5,897 bases of DNA. Origin: Acidobacteriota bacterium (lineage in GTDB: Bacteria; Acidobacteriota; Blastocatellia; Pyrinomonadales; Pyrinomonadaceae). Positions 1 through 5,897 of this stretch are shown one piece after another. Location: contig QHXH01000083.1 in the NCBI GenBank assembly GCA_003222855.1, positions 1 through 5,897 of the forward strand, given 5' to 3'. The position numbers and the translations under genes are program-made. Position 1 is the first letter of the stretch. Every line of letters starts with the position of its first letter. The notes beneath the pieces were generated by a model. That model did not search any database and was not told the DNA's origin. It worked only from the letters and a program-made list of their open reading frames with translations.

Positions 1-3000
1 ATAACAGAATCGAAAGTGGTTGTTTACGCGGCAAATCTCTGGCTGTGAGCAGCAGCCAGGCAATCACGACTAGTGTGCCCAGCAGGACGTGCAGTCCCAA
101 CCACCTGGCAACATCAAAACGCGCGATGCCAAAAGAGGTTAGTGATGCGATCGCGAGCAGGGAAGCAGCCAGGCCAACAACTCTGAGCGCCTTTCGGAAG
201 AGTCTATCGAGGGTCACGACGGCTGTGATCGTTATCAGCACCGCGAGCCAGCCATTGAAACTTCCTCCTGCAAAGGTCGCGCGACTGACGCGATCTGGAA
301 ACGCGATCAGATGTAATGTCAGCGGGACGATCCACAGTGTGTTCAGAACAATGGCGAAGAATTTCTGGCAGATTAACAGGACGCCTTCGGTGGAAAGGGG
401 CGCTCCCTCTCCGCTTGGCACAGGGTAAAGGTTAGACGCGAAGCGGCGCGAGAAAGCAGCACCCTCGTTTTCTATGTTCTCTGGCCCTAAATAAGAAGAG
501 TAATCAATAGTCTTAGGCTCACGAGCTAAATCCTTACCCCGGCCCGGTCCCAGGGGGAGAGGCCGATCATCCGTCAACCACCACCTGCGCGTCGCCATCC
601 ACAAAAGCGCAATGCTCGCTGCGGCAATCGCGTTCAGCTGCAGCGAGTTCACGATCACAGTCCGGTTCATCGGACCATTCACCGCCGCCACCGAAACAAT
701 ATGCACGACTGTAACTGTGAAATTCGTCAACAGTCCGGCAGCAAAAAGAAACGCTGGTGAACGCTCGCGCACCGCATGGATAGCCAGGGCGGCCGCAGAG
801 AGCATAAGCGGCACGCCATACAACACGGTGGCGCCCATCGCGCGGAAGATTCCGGATTGCGGACCGCGCGCCGGCACATAGTTGATTGCATCGACTACAG
901 GAGAAAGCGTGAGCAAAATCAGCGGCACGAGCGTGATGAAAAGCAAGAGGACGCAACTCGTTACGAATTGTTTTCCTGTTCCATTCTGTTCAGTGAGTCG
1001 ATCTTGTTCCCGCCAGGCTGTGCGGGTGAATTTTTCGCGGAACGCATACGCGATCGAAACGAGCAAAAGAAAGATCGCCACCGACCAGCGTCCAGCTGAA
1101 GCCGTAGCGAACTGCAATTCGAATCGGCCGGCTACGAGCGGACAGACGCTCCAGAACATGACCATTGTCCCCACCGCAAACGCTTCATGACGACGTTCGC
1201 GGAAATTTCTAAACATCACCGCCAGTAAAATCACAAGCAAAATCAGACTTCCTACGCCGAAGATAAGCTGATGTGGATATCCTGCGAGATCAAATTGCCG
1301 TGGAGTGCGTGCAGCGTTGGTTAGTTCCCTGCTGATGCCGCTGGCCGATCCAAGAATTAACAGCATCACGAATCCGATCGATAGGGTCACCGACAGCACT
1401 TGATCGAACGCGATCGGCAGGTCCGGAACGATTCGCCTCATCCAATGACCTTCACTCTGGTCCGGCTGTGCCGCAGCCCGCCTTCCGGCAAAAGCTCGCG
1501 TCACAATCCATGCCAGGCACATCAGCCCCAGGACGATGCCCTGCGTTTGCAGTGCCCATGGATGTAGCCAGGCATTAGGCTGAAATCCGTACCAGTTGAA
1601 GTGTTGCAGTGTAAACTTGGTGAGAAGGATCGCGCCCAAAGCGAGCGCCATCTGAAAACCTGTGAAGAGAATTGCCGAACGGCCGAGAACGAGCAGGCCC
1701 GACAACACGCCTGCCAGGATCAAAGCTCGCGTGGCAAATACGGATGATGGCTCGCATGCGAACAAAATTAATTGCGCAAACATGAAGAGCGCGGCCAGCG
1801 CTGAACCGGCCATGGCACTCTTGTGAAGCGGGGAGACGAATGTGCTTTCAAGTTCGCGTCTGCTGAAGCTTCGCACGGCGAGCGCCATCGCTGTGCATCC
1901 GACCGCGAAAAACAAACACGACGACTGCCATGGGAAGCGGACAGCGAGCAGCGAATGACAGACTTGCGCGGACGCCACGAACAGCAGCGCCGCGCCGGCC
2001 CAGGTGAACCCCACTAGCTTTCTGCGCCATGCAAACCAGAAAGCGCCGGCGGCATACAGAGCGAGAATTGCAAAGACATGAAACGGGTCACCATCGATTC
2101 CAATTCCAAATGCAATCAGGAACAGCAGGCTCGTAACAGCCACGGCACAGGCCGCGATTAAATATGAGAATGCATCGCGCTCTCTTCGCGGTCTTAACCA
2201 TTCATGAACCAGCACGAACAAAACAAAGGGAATGGTTAATCCCTGGCCCGTGCTTGCGCTGCCGGCGATCCGCAGCAACGAAACGACGCGCAAATTCTCC
2301 CACGCCACATGACCGGCGACGACGTGAAACGCGATCAGATAGCCGATCGTCAGACATGCGGCGGCAAGAACATGAGCACGCGGCTCTTTCAGCGCAACCG
2401 CAACGGTCGTAAAAAGCAGAAAGTTGAAGAGTGCGGCTGGGATAACGCTCGCAGGGTTCGGCCACGCCAGGACCATTCCCGCCAACGCCGTCGCACTTCC
2501 CAAAATCGCGATGCTCAAACCCGCGGTGCGCGTCGCCGCCAGATCCGCCTTGACGACTCGCCGCCACAGCAACATTCCGCTGGCCAACATGGGCATTCCG
2601 GCGAGGGTGACCACCGGCGCCAGATGCATCATCGACATGCCGACTGGCCCCGACTTATAGAGCAAGAGTCCAAACGGAAGCACGGCGGCAAAACTGAGCG
2701 CACCCAGCGTGGTGAAGATCTCGATCGCTTCCAATTCGTCGATCTCACCATCGGCTAAGGCAATCTTCAGCATCCAGCCGCTGGCCGCGACATAACAAAT
2801 AACCGGGAACGCGCCCAGCGTAATGAGCGCGTTTGCAGAAATTTCGGGCGCGGCACAATGTCGCACCAGCAACTGACCCACAGAGGATCCAAGCGCGCCC
2901 GCAGTGAGCAGGTGCGGCCATTTCGGCGTGATGACTCGGCCGGCGAAATAAACAAGGCAAAGGAAAAGCGCGGGTGCGATGATTTCGCTTCCAATCACCA

Positions 3001-3937
3001 GCACACCCTGTGGCGCAGTGTTGGTTGAAACTGCTGCGATCGCCAGAAAGTTGAGCGGAACCAAAAGCGTCGCTATCGTTAAGATGCCGCGGCTGGTTGT
3101 CGGCAATTTCCAGTGGTGCTCGGTGTAAAAGCCAACTCCGAACAAGGCCGCCGTAACCGTCGTGAAGATCAGAAATTTGATTGCTGGCACGCGAGAGATT
3201 TGCGCCCACAGACTTATCACCAGCGCCGTCGAGCAACCGATAATCAGCAGACCTCCGATGATCTCGCCCCAGCGCACATTACTCTGCTCCATGAAAGCAG
3301 CCAGTACTTCAGCGAACGGCTTGCGCGGGGGCTTCAAAACTGGCGCGGCGAGCGTGGCCTCGTCTGAATCCTTTGACCATGCGCCAGGATCCGGCACGGA
3401 CGCGTCGTGGACTCGATCATCAAAAACGGCCGGGGTTATGAATGGCTGCGCAACCGCTTTTTCGGTTTGCGCAGGTTTGCGCGGCGCTTGAGGTGGCCGC
3501 GTTTCTGAGACGAAGAGCGAAGCCTGCTTCGCGGCTCCAGCGCGACCGTGCGGAAAGAATATTCGTTCGCGCTCGTTTTCAATCTTGATTCGGAGCGCGC
3601 GGAAATCGACTTCATCCTGCGCGCCGATTTGATGCAGGCGTTCCAACTGACGAAGCGTGACTGCCAGCTCGCGCAGCTGTTCCTGGTGGGCCAGAGTTCC
3701 GCGCTGCGCTCCGCAGACTCCGCAGAACTTCGTTTGGATCTCGAGTACGCAATCGCAGTTGGGACAATGATGTATGGCTTGCTCACTTGCAGAATAAATT
3801 GAAACGCCTGTCTCGGTTTTACGGCCGCTGAGCTCGCGAAAGAACCAGGCCAGAGCCATCCAAATGCCGTGGCCAACCAGCGTGACGAATACCAGCAGGA
3901 TAAAGGCGACGATGAGAAGAGGGATGAGATATTCCAT
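1..3937 (-). CDS. Giant zinc-ribbon polytopic membrane protein, partial (C-terminus off the left edge)
   Basis: The reading frame is open without a stop from the ATG at 3937-3935 to the left edge, at least 1312 codons. An in-frame TAG at 3949-3947 just upstream supports this start, although no good Shine-Dalgarno sequence precedes it. Residues 3-33 are hydrophobic and are followed by RELSGRK, so the next part probably lies in the cytoplasm. A zinc ribbon follows with C58-x2-C61 and C72-x2-C75. Residues 82-126 form a charged helix rich in Leu, Glu and Arg (LRELAVTLRQLERL), possibly a short coiled coil. A Pro/Ala-rich linker runs from about 130 to 215. From WGEIIGG (W223) onward I count by eye about 32 hydrophobic segments of membrane-spanning length. 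There is no catalytic motif I recognise. The layout is reminiscent of large uncharacterised polytopic families such as DUF2339, but I cannot assign it. Function is unknown; the open frame and membrane nature are certain. Confidence 0.93.
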   Translation of the reverse strand, partial: MEYLIPLLIVAFILLVFVTLVGHGIWMALAWFFRELSGRKTETGVSIYSASEQAIHHCPNCDCVLEIQTKFCGVCGAQRGTLAHQEQLRELAVTLRQLERLHQIGAQDEVDFRALRIKIENERERIFFPHGRAGAAKQASLFVSETRPPQAPRKPAQTEKAVAQPFITPAVFDDRVHDASVPDPGAWSKDSDEATLAAPVLKPPRKPFAEVLAAFMEQSNVRWGEIIGGLLIIGCSTALVISLWAQISRVPAIKFLIFTTVTAALFGVGFYTEHHWKLPTTSRGILTIATLLVPLNFLAIAAVSTNTAPQGVLVIGSEIIAPALFLCLVYFAGRVITPKWPHLLTAGALGSSVGQLLVRHCAAPEISANALITLGAFPVICYVAASGWMLKIALADGEIDELEAIEIFTTLGALSFAAVLPFGLLLYKSGPVGMSMMHLAPVVTLAGMPMLASGMLLWRRVVKADLAATRTAGLSIAILGSATALAGMVLAWPNPASVIPAALFNFLLFTTVAVALKEPRAHVLAAACLTIGYLIAFHVVAGHVAWENLRVVSLLRIAGSASTGQGLTIPFVLFVLVHEWLRPRRERDAFSYLIAACAVAVTSLLFLIAFGIGIDGDPFHVFAILALYAAGAFWFAWRRKLVGFTWAGAALLFVASAQVCHSLLAVRFPWQSSCLFFAVGCTAMALAVRSFSRRELESTFVSPLHKSAMAGSALAALFMFAQLILFACEPSSVFATRALILAGVLSGLLVLGRSAILFTGFQMALALGAILLTKFTLQHFNWYGFQPNAWLHPWALQTQGIVLGLMCLAWIVTRAFAGRRAAAQPDQSEGHWMRRIVPDLPIAFDQVLSVTLSIGFVMLLILGSASGISRELTNAARTPRQFDLAGYPHQLIFGVGSLILLVILLAVMFRNFRERRHEAFAVGTMVMFWSVCPLVAGRFELQFATASAGRWSVAIFLLLVSIAYAFREKFTRTAWREQDRLTEQNGTGKQFVTSCVLLLFITLVPLILLTLSPVVDAINYVPARGPQSGIFRAMGATVLYGVPLMLSAAALAIHAVRERSPAFLFAAGLLTNFTVTVVHIVSVAAVNGPMNRTVIVNSLQLNAIAAASIALLWMATRRWWLTDDRPLPLGPGRGKDLAREPKTIDYSSYLGPENIENEGAAFSRRFASNLYPVPSGEGAPLSTEGVLLICQKFFAIVLNTLWIVPLTLHLIAFPDRVSRATFAGGSFNGWLAVLITITAVVTLDRLFRKALRVVGLAASLLAIASLTSFGIARFDVARWLGLHVLLGTLVVIAWLLLTARDLPRKQPLSILL
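406..562. repeat. Palindromic (MITE-like) element inserted in frame in the membrane-protein gene
   Basis: The ends at 406-418 (CCTCTCCGCTTGG) and 550-562 (CCAGGGGGAGAGG) are inverted repeats matching at 11 of 13 positions. Between them the membrane protein reads a hydrophilic, Gly/Pro/charge-rich stretch, about residues 1125-1185, containing RPLPLGPGRGKD at one end and PSGEGAPLSTEG at the other. It lies between two hydrophobic segments and is unlike the rest of the protein. The frame stays open through it. This resembles small palindromic elements known to be tolerated inside genes, for example Rickettsia palindromic elements. The exact insertion borders and the identity of the element are inferred; a natural long loop remains possible. 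Confidence 0.45.
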
Positions 3938-4041
3938 GCGACTCAGCTAGTTGAAGAGTAAGACTCCCCGCTGAAAAAACGCATGCTCGATTGTAAACGC
4001 GCGCCGTGGGACAGCCACCAGGCGGTCACGGCCCTGGGCGA
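3938..4041 (-). other. Probable 5' leader of the membrane-protein gene
   Basis: This stretch lies between the predicted minus-strand promoter and the ATG, about 100 bases. I see no open gene in it. A 6-bp inverted repeat, GCCGTG at 4003-4008 and CACGGC at 4027-4032, could form a weak hairpin in the leader RNA. On the minus strand a GGGGAG lies more than 20 bases before the ATG, too far to be a normal ribosome-binding site. No riboswitch is recognised. Confidence 0.35.
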
Positions 4042-4070
4042 ACTATACTCCACTTTTGGCGAGAGGTCAG
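4042..4070 (-). promoter_or_regulatory. Sigma70-type promoter candidate for the membrane-protein gene
   Basis: Read on the minus strand, CTGACC (4070-4065; 4 of 6 to TTGACA) is followed after exactly 17 bases by TATAGT (4047-4042; 5 of 6 to TATAAT). Transcription would begin near 4035, leaving a leader of about 100 bases before the ATG at 3937. Orientation and spacing fit the gene well. The -35 and spacer fall in repeat-like sequence, so a chance match cannot be excluded. Confidence 0.5.
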
Positions 4071-4115
4071 TACCGCCCGCGTTCAGCGGATGGGTAAATC
4101 ACTCCACCTTTGGCG
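4047..4115. repeat. Imperfect direct repeat pair, 15 bp, 54 bp apart
   Basis: ACTCCACTTTTGGCG at 4047-4061 recurs as ACTCCACCTTTGGCG at 4101-4115, matching 14 of 15 positions. The first copy overlaps the spacer and the edge of the -10 of the minus-strand promoter. The second copy has no comparable -10. The pair may mark a local duplication or the edge of a dispersed repeat. Confidence 0.6.
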
Positions 4116-4126
4116 CACCTGATGAT

Positions 4127-4360
4127 CCGCTCGCTACCGCCTTGCCCAAAAAGTGGTATGGCGGAAAGAGACAAGCTAATACTGGGAGCGCGGGCGCCCT
4201 CGCCCGCTATGAGCGCGAAGCGCGAAACAGTTACAGTGTCAAGAAGTTTGAGATTGAGCGTGCTGCACACGCTCCGGCGGGCGAGGGCGCCCGTGCTCCG
4301 AGTACTAACCGGCTGGTTCCAGATCGGATCGACTTTTTGGGCAAAGCCGCTCGCTTCCGC
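4127..4360. repeat. Outer inverted and direct repeats framing the central palindrome
   Basis: GCCTTGCCCAAAAAGT at 4139-4154 and ACTTTTTGGGCAAAGC at 4332-4347 are inverted repeats matching 15 of 16 positions. Just outside them CCGCTCGCTACCGC (4127-4140) and CCGCTCGCTTCCGC (4347-4360) are direct repeats matching 13 of 14. A small palindrome CCGC-TT-GCGG at 4357-4366 ends the region. The set encloses the 4175-4309 palindrome, so the whole reads as a nested composite repeat. No transposase lies inside. Confidence 0.7.
4175..4309. repeat. Long palindromic element (REP/MITE-like) with two internal hairpins
   Basis: The 33-base arms at 4175-4207 and 4277-4309 are complementary at 29 of 33 positions, and the inner 27 at 25 of 27; the core is GGGCGCCCTCGCCCGC. 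Inside the loop lie GCGC-GAA-GCGC (4213-4223) and a perfect GAGCGTG-CTGCA-CACGCTC (4256-4274), giving a cloverleaf-like fold of one long stem and two small hairpins. Short open frames across it in several phases follow from its symmetrical GC-rich sequence and are not genes. It has no coding capacity, so if mobile it must be moved by a protein encoded elsewhere. It is not a tRNA: no T-arm motif and no acceptor stem of tRNA form. Confidence 0.88.
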
Positions 4361-4368
4361 TTGCGGTT

Positions 4369-4396
4369 CTGACACAATCAGGAATCTTGCTATTAT
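4369..4396 (+). promoter_or_regulatory. tyrS promoter, sigma70 type with extended -10
   Basis: CTGACA at 4369-4374 (5 of 6 to TTGACA) is followed after 16 bases by TATTAT at 4391-4396 (5 of 6 to TATAAT). TGC immediately before the hexamer gives the TGN of an extended -10. The predicted start of transcription is near 4403, only about 9 bases before the tyrS ATG. There is no T-box-like leader, as no room exists for one. Confidence 0.65.
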
Positions 4397-4411
4397 GGCG
4401 AGCTAATAGCG

Positions 4412-5686
4412 ATGAACCTCTTCGACGAATTCAAATGGCGCAGCATGCTTCATGAAGCAACGCCCGATCTGCGTGAAGTGCTCGCGAAGGAAAAGTTAAC
4501 GGCCTATATTGGTTTCGATCCGTCGGCAGCGAGTCTGCATGTTGGATCGCTTCTGCCGGTGATGGGCCTCGCGCGTTTGCAGCGCTTTGGTCACACGCCG
4601 ATCGCGATTGCCGGCGGCGGCACCGGATTGATTGGCGATCCCAGCGGTAAGACAAAAGAACGCCAGCTTCTGACTCGCGAGCAGGTGGAAGCCAACCTGG
4701 CGGGCATTAAGCAACAGTTAGGCCGCTTCCTCGATTTTGACACGAAAGAAAATCCGGCATGCATCGTCAACAATGCTGATTGGCTTGGACCAATTACAAT
4801 GATGGAGTTTCTGCGTGATGTCGGGAAACACTTCACCGTAAATAATTTGATTGGGAAAGAAGCGATCAAACGGCGGCTGGAATCCGACGAAGGCATCTCG
4901 TTCACGGAATTCAGTTATCCATTGCTGCAGGCCTACGATTATCTGGTGCTTCACGATCGATACAACTGCGCTCTACAGATGGGCGGCAGCGATCAATGGG
5001 GCAACATCGTCGCGGGGATCGATCTGATTCGCCGCCTGCGCGGCGCGCGCGTGCACGGCCTGGTCTTTCCCCTCGTCACCACTTCCGCGGGAGTTAAGTT
5101 CGGAAAGACTGAAGCCGGAGCGGTCTGGCTGGATGCGAAACTCACTTCGCCGTATCGCTTCTATCAGTTCTGGCTGAACACTGACGACCGCGACGTAATT
5201 ACTTATTTGAAGTTCTTCACCTGGCTCTCGAACGAAGACATTGATCAGCTGGAGCAAACGGTGAAGAGTTCGCCGGAAAACCGCGTAGCTCAGCGGCGGC
5301 TGGCGCGCGAAGTTACTACGATGCTCCACGGCGAGACAGAGCTGGAAAAAGCCGTGCGTGCGTCTGAAGTTCTTTTTGGCAAGGAGATCAGCGGACTGAG
5401 TGTCAACGAGATTCTCGACATCTTCGCGGATGTACCGTCGACTGACATCGACAAATCAAAAATCGAAAGCGACAAGTTTACACTCGGCGACGCGCTGGTG
5501 CTTTCAGGACTCGCACCTTCTAAAGGTGAAGCTAAGCGTCTGGCGCAAAGTGGAGGCGTGGCGGTAAACAATCATCGCGTCGACGACGCGCGCAAATCAA
5601 TCGCGGCCTCTGATTTTGTCGAGGGACGAGTGCTGGTGCTAAGAAGAGGCGCGCGGCATTATCACTTGATCCGCGTGAGGGAATAG
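4412..5686 (+). CDS. tyrS: Tyrosyl-tRNA synthetase (TyrRS, class I)
   Basis: This cytoplasmic enzyme joins tyrosine to tRNA-Tyr using ATP. The 424 residues match the usual length of bacterial TyrRS. The Rossmann catalytic domain shows YIGFDP (32-37), a HIGH-type signature H43-V-G-S46, GDPSGK (75-80), EFSYPLLQAYD (166-176), QMGGSDQWGN (189-198) and the KMSKS-type loop KFGKT (229-233). Y32, D76, Y169, Q173, D176 and Q195 correspond to the tyrosine-site residues of the Geobacillus stearothermophilus enzyme. The last H of HIGH is Ser here, a variant I recall from other bacterial TyrRS. Residues about 355-424 form the S4 tRNA-binding domain (LGDALVLSGLAPSKGEAKRL onward). The ATG was chosen because MNLFDEFKWR matches a typical TyrRS start and lies just after the promoter; the upstream Shine-Dalgarno is weak. 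It is a single gene, divergent from the membrane-protein gene, with hairpins directly after its stop. Confidence 0.98.
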   Translation: MNLFDEFKWRSMLHEATPDLREVLAKEKLTAYIGFDPSAASLHVGSLLPVMGLARLQRFGHTPIAIAGGGTGLIGDPSGKTKERQLLTREQVEANLAGIKQQLGRFLDFDTKENPACIVNNADWLGPITMMEFLRDVGKHFTVNNLIGKEAIKRRLESDEGISFTEFSYPLLQAYDYLVLHDRYNCALQMGGSDQWGNIVAGIDLIRRLRGARVHGLVFPLVTTSAGVKFGKTEAGAVWLDAKLTSPYRFYQFWLNTDDRDVITYLKFFTWLSNEDIDQLEQTVKSSPENRVAQRRLAREVTTMLHGETELEKAVRASEVLFGKEISGLSVNEILDIFADVPSTDIDKSKIESDKFTLGDALVLSGLAPSKGEAKRLAQSGGVAVNNHRVDDARKSIAASDFVEGRVLVLRRGARHYHLIRVRE

Positions 5687-5707
5687 CGCCTTCGGCGCAG
5701 CACACTG

Positions 5708-5753
5708 CGGAAAGCCTTTGGCTTTCCGGGTGAAGCTCTTTTGTTTTTCTTCT
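5708..5753 (+). terminator. Probable tyrS terminator
   Basis: A perfect 9-bp stem with a three-base loop (5708-5728) lies 22 bases after the tyrS stop and is followed by a T-rich tract at 5737-5753 (TCTTTTGTTTTTCTTCT). The gap of 8 bases between stem and T-tract is longer than in an ideal intrinsic terminator, so efficiency is uncertain. The 11-bp hairpin that begins at 5753 may reinforce it. Confidence 0.5.
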
Positions 5754-5786
5754 CGCCTGAGGCTGAGCCTCAGGCGAATCTTAAAA

Positions 5787-5800
5787 CGGTCGGTTGACCG
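5787..5800 (-). terminator. Weak terminator candidate for a convergent gene to the right
   Basis: Read on the minus strand, the 5-bp hairpin CGGTC-AACC-GACCG runs straight into TTTTAAGATT. This would serve a minus-strand gene entering from beyond 5897. The stem is short and no such gene is visible in the window, so this is only a possibility. Confidence 0.2.
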
Positions 5801-5819
5801 GTAAGCCGGAGGCTTACCG

Positions 5820-5897
5820 CGATGTGCTGCGGCAAGCCGCTGAAGACCTGCGCGGCGGAATTGGCCGCACCCAAATTAACAACTTGCGCTAATCAGA
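5820..5897. other. Right-edge sequence without a firm gene
   Basis: Two short GC palindromes, GCGGC-AA-GCCGC (5829-5840) and GCGGC...GCCGC (5852-5868), continue the palindrome-rich character of the region before it. An ATG at 5822 opens a frame to the window end (MCCGKPLKTC start), preceded by GGAGG at 5808-5812 with a 9-base gap. A second frame ends in TAA at 5891-5893. Neither is long enough to support as a gene. Confidence 0.3.

Larger units (their letters stand above)
5686..5819. repeat. Cluster of small perfect palindromes, mostly with three-base loops
   Basis: Five hairpins stand in a row: GCGCC-TTC-GGCGC (5686-5698, beginning on the last base of the tyrS stop codon); CGGAAAGCC-TTT-GGCTTTCCG (5708-5728); an 11-bp stem TCGCCTGAGGC with loop TGA (5753-5777); CGGTC-GGTT-GACCG (5787-5800); and CGGTAAGCC-GGA-GGCTTACCG (5799-5819). 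All stems are perfect. Four have a three-base loop, and three of those close with CC/GG against the loop. The stem sequences differ from one another, so this is not a tandem repeat or a CRISPR array. Similar small palindromes appear dispersed in some soil bacteria, in my recollection. Confidence 0.85.

Noticed and set aside
2729..2755. ADGEIDELE in the membrane protein (about residues 395-403), which looks like a TerB-type acidic metal-binding motif.
   Set aside because: It is one short acidic loop between hydrophobic segments, without the helical TerB domain around it.
45..3802. Many open frames of 60-160 codons on the plus strand and in other minus-strand frames across this region.
   Set aside because: They all lie within the continuous minus-strand frame of at least 1312 codons, and their translations are Arg/Ser/Pro-rich and of low complexity, as expected for shadows of a GC-rich membrane-protein gene.
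4237..4242. A perfect TTGACA on the minus strand inside the palindromic element.
   Set aside because: At the correct spacing the sequence is TTCGCG, so no -10 goes with it.
4175..4309. Cloverleaf-like fold considered as a tRNA or structured RNA gene.
   Set aside because: The outer stem is far too long for a tRNA, and there is no T-arm motif, no anticodon arm of correct size and no promoter dedicated to it.
3983..4406. Open frames of about 100-130 codons on both strands in the divergent intergenic region.
   Set aside because: They run through the palindromic element and mirror each other on the two strands (for example GARAPS and AGEGARAPS); no ribosome-binding site or recognisable protein supports them.
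4538..4549. HVGS in place of HIGH in TyrRS, considered as a sign of a defective enzyme.
   Set aside because: The first His and the Gly are kept, HVGS-type variants occur in functional bacterial TyrRS to my knowledge, and all tyrosine-site residues and the KFGKT loop are intact.
5686..5868. Repeat cluster considered as a CRISPR array.
   Set aside because: The palindromes have different sequences and irregular spacing; there is no repeated direct unit and no spacer of constant length.

Overview
The window holds two divergent genes and several palindromic repeat elements. It looks like a chromosomal piece of a soil-type bacterium with moderate to high GC. Its many GC-rich palindromes, with arms such as GAGCGCGGGCGCCCTCGCCCGC-like sequence, recall what I associate with Acidobacteriota (Blastocatellia) or Verrucomicrobiota. 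That placement is inference from memory and is not proven here.

Positions 1-3937, minus strand: one uninterrupted reading frame of at least 1312 codons that runs off the left edge. I read the frame line by line and found no stop. It encodes a very large integral membrane protein: an N-terminal membrane anchor, a four-cysteine zinc ribbon, a short charged helix, a proline-rich linker, then about 30 or more hydrophobic segments. Near the left edge a hydrophilic loop of about 61 residues is encoded by what looks like a palindromic repeat inserted in frame.

Positions 3938-4411: a 474-base divergent intergenic region. It holds a promoter-like site for the membrane gene, a strongly palindromic 135-base element nested in an outer set of inverted and direct repeats, and a good sigma70-type promoter for the next gene.

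Positions 4412-5686, plus strand: tyrS, a complete tyrosyl-tRNA synthetase (424 aa) with all signature motifs and an S4 domain.

Positions 5686-5819: a cluster of five small perfect palindromes, four of them with three-base loops. One is followed by a T-rich tract and probably ends tyrS transcription. The last 78 bases contain no gene I can support firmly.

The two genes are transcribed away from each other from separate promoters, and nothing suggests that they work together. The interest lies in the membrane protein of unknown role and in how palindromic repeats have entered coding, promoter and terminator positions alike.
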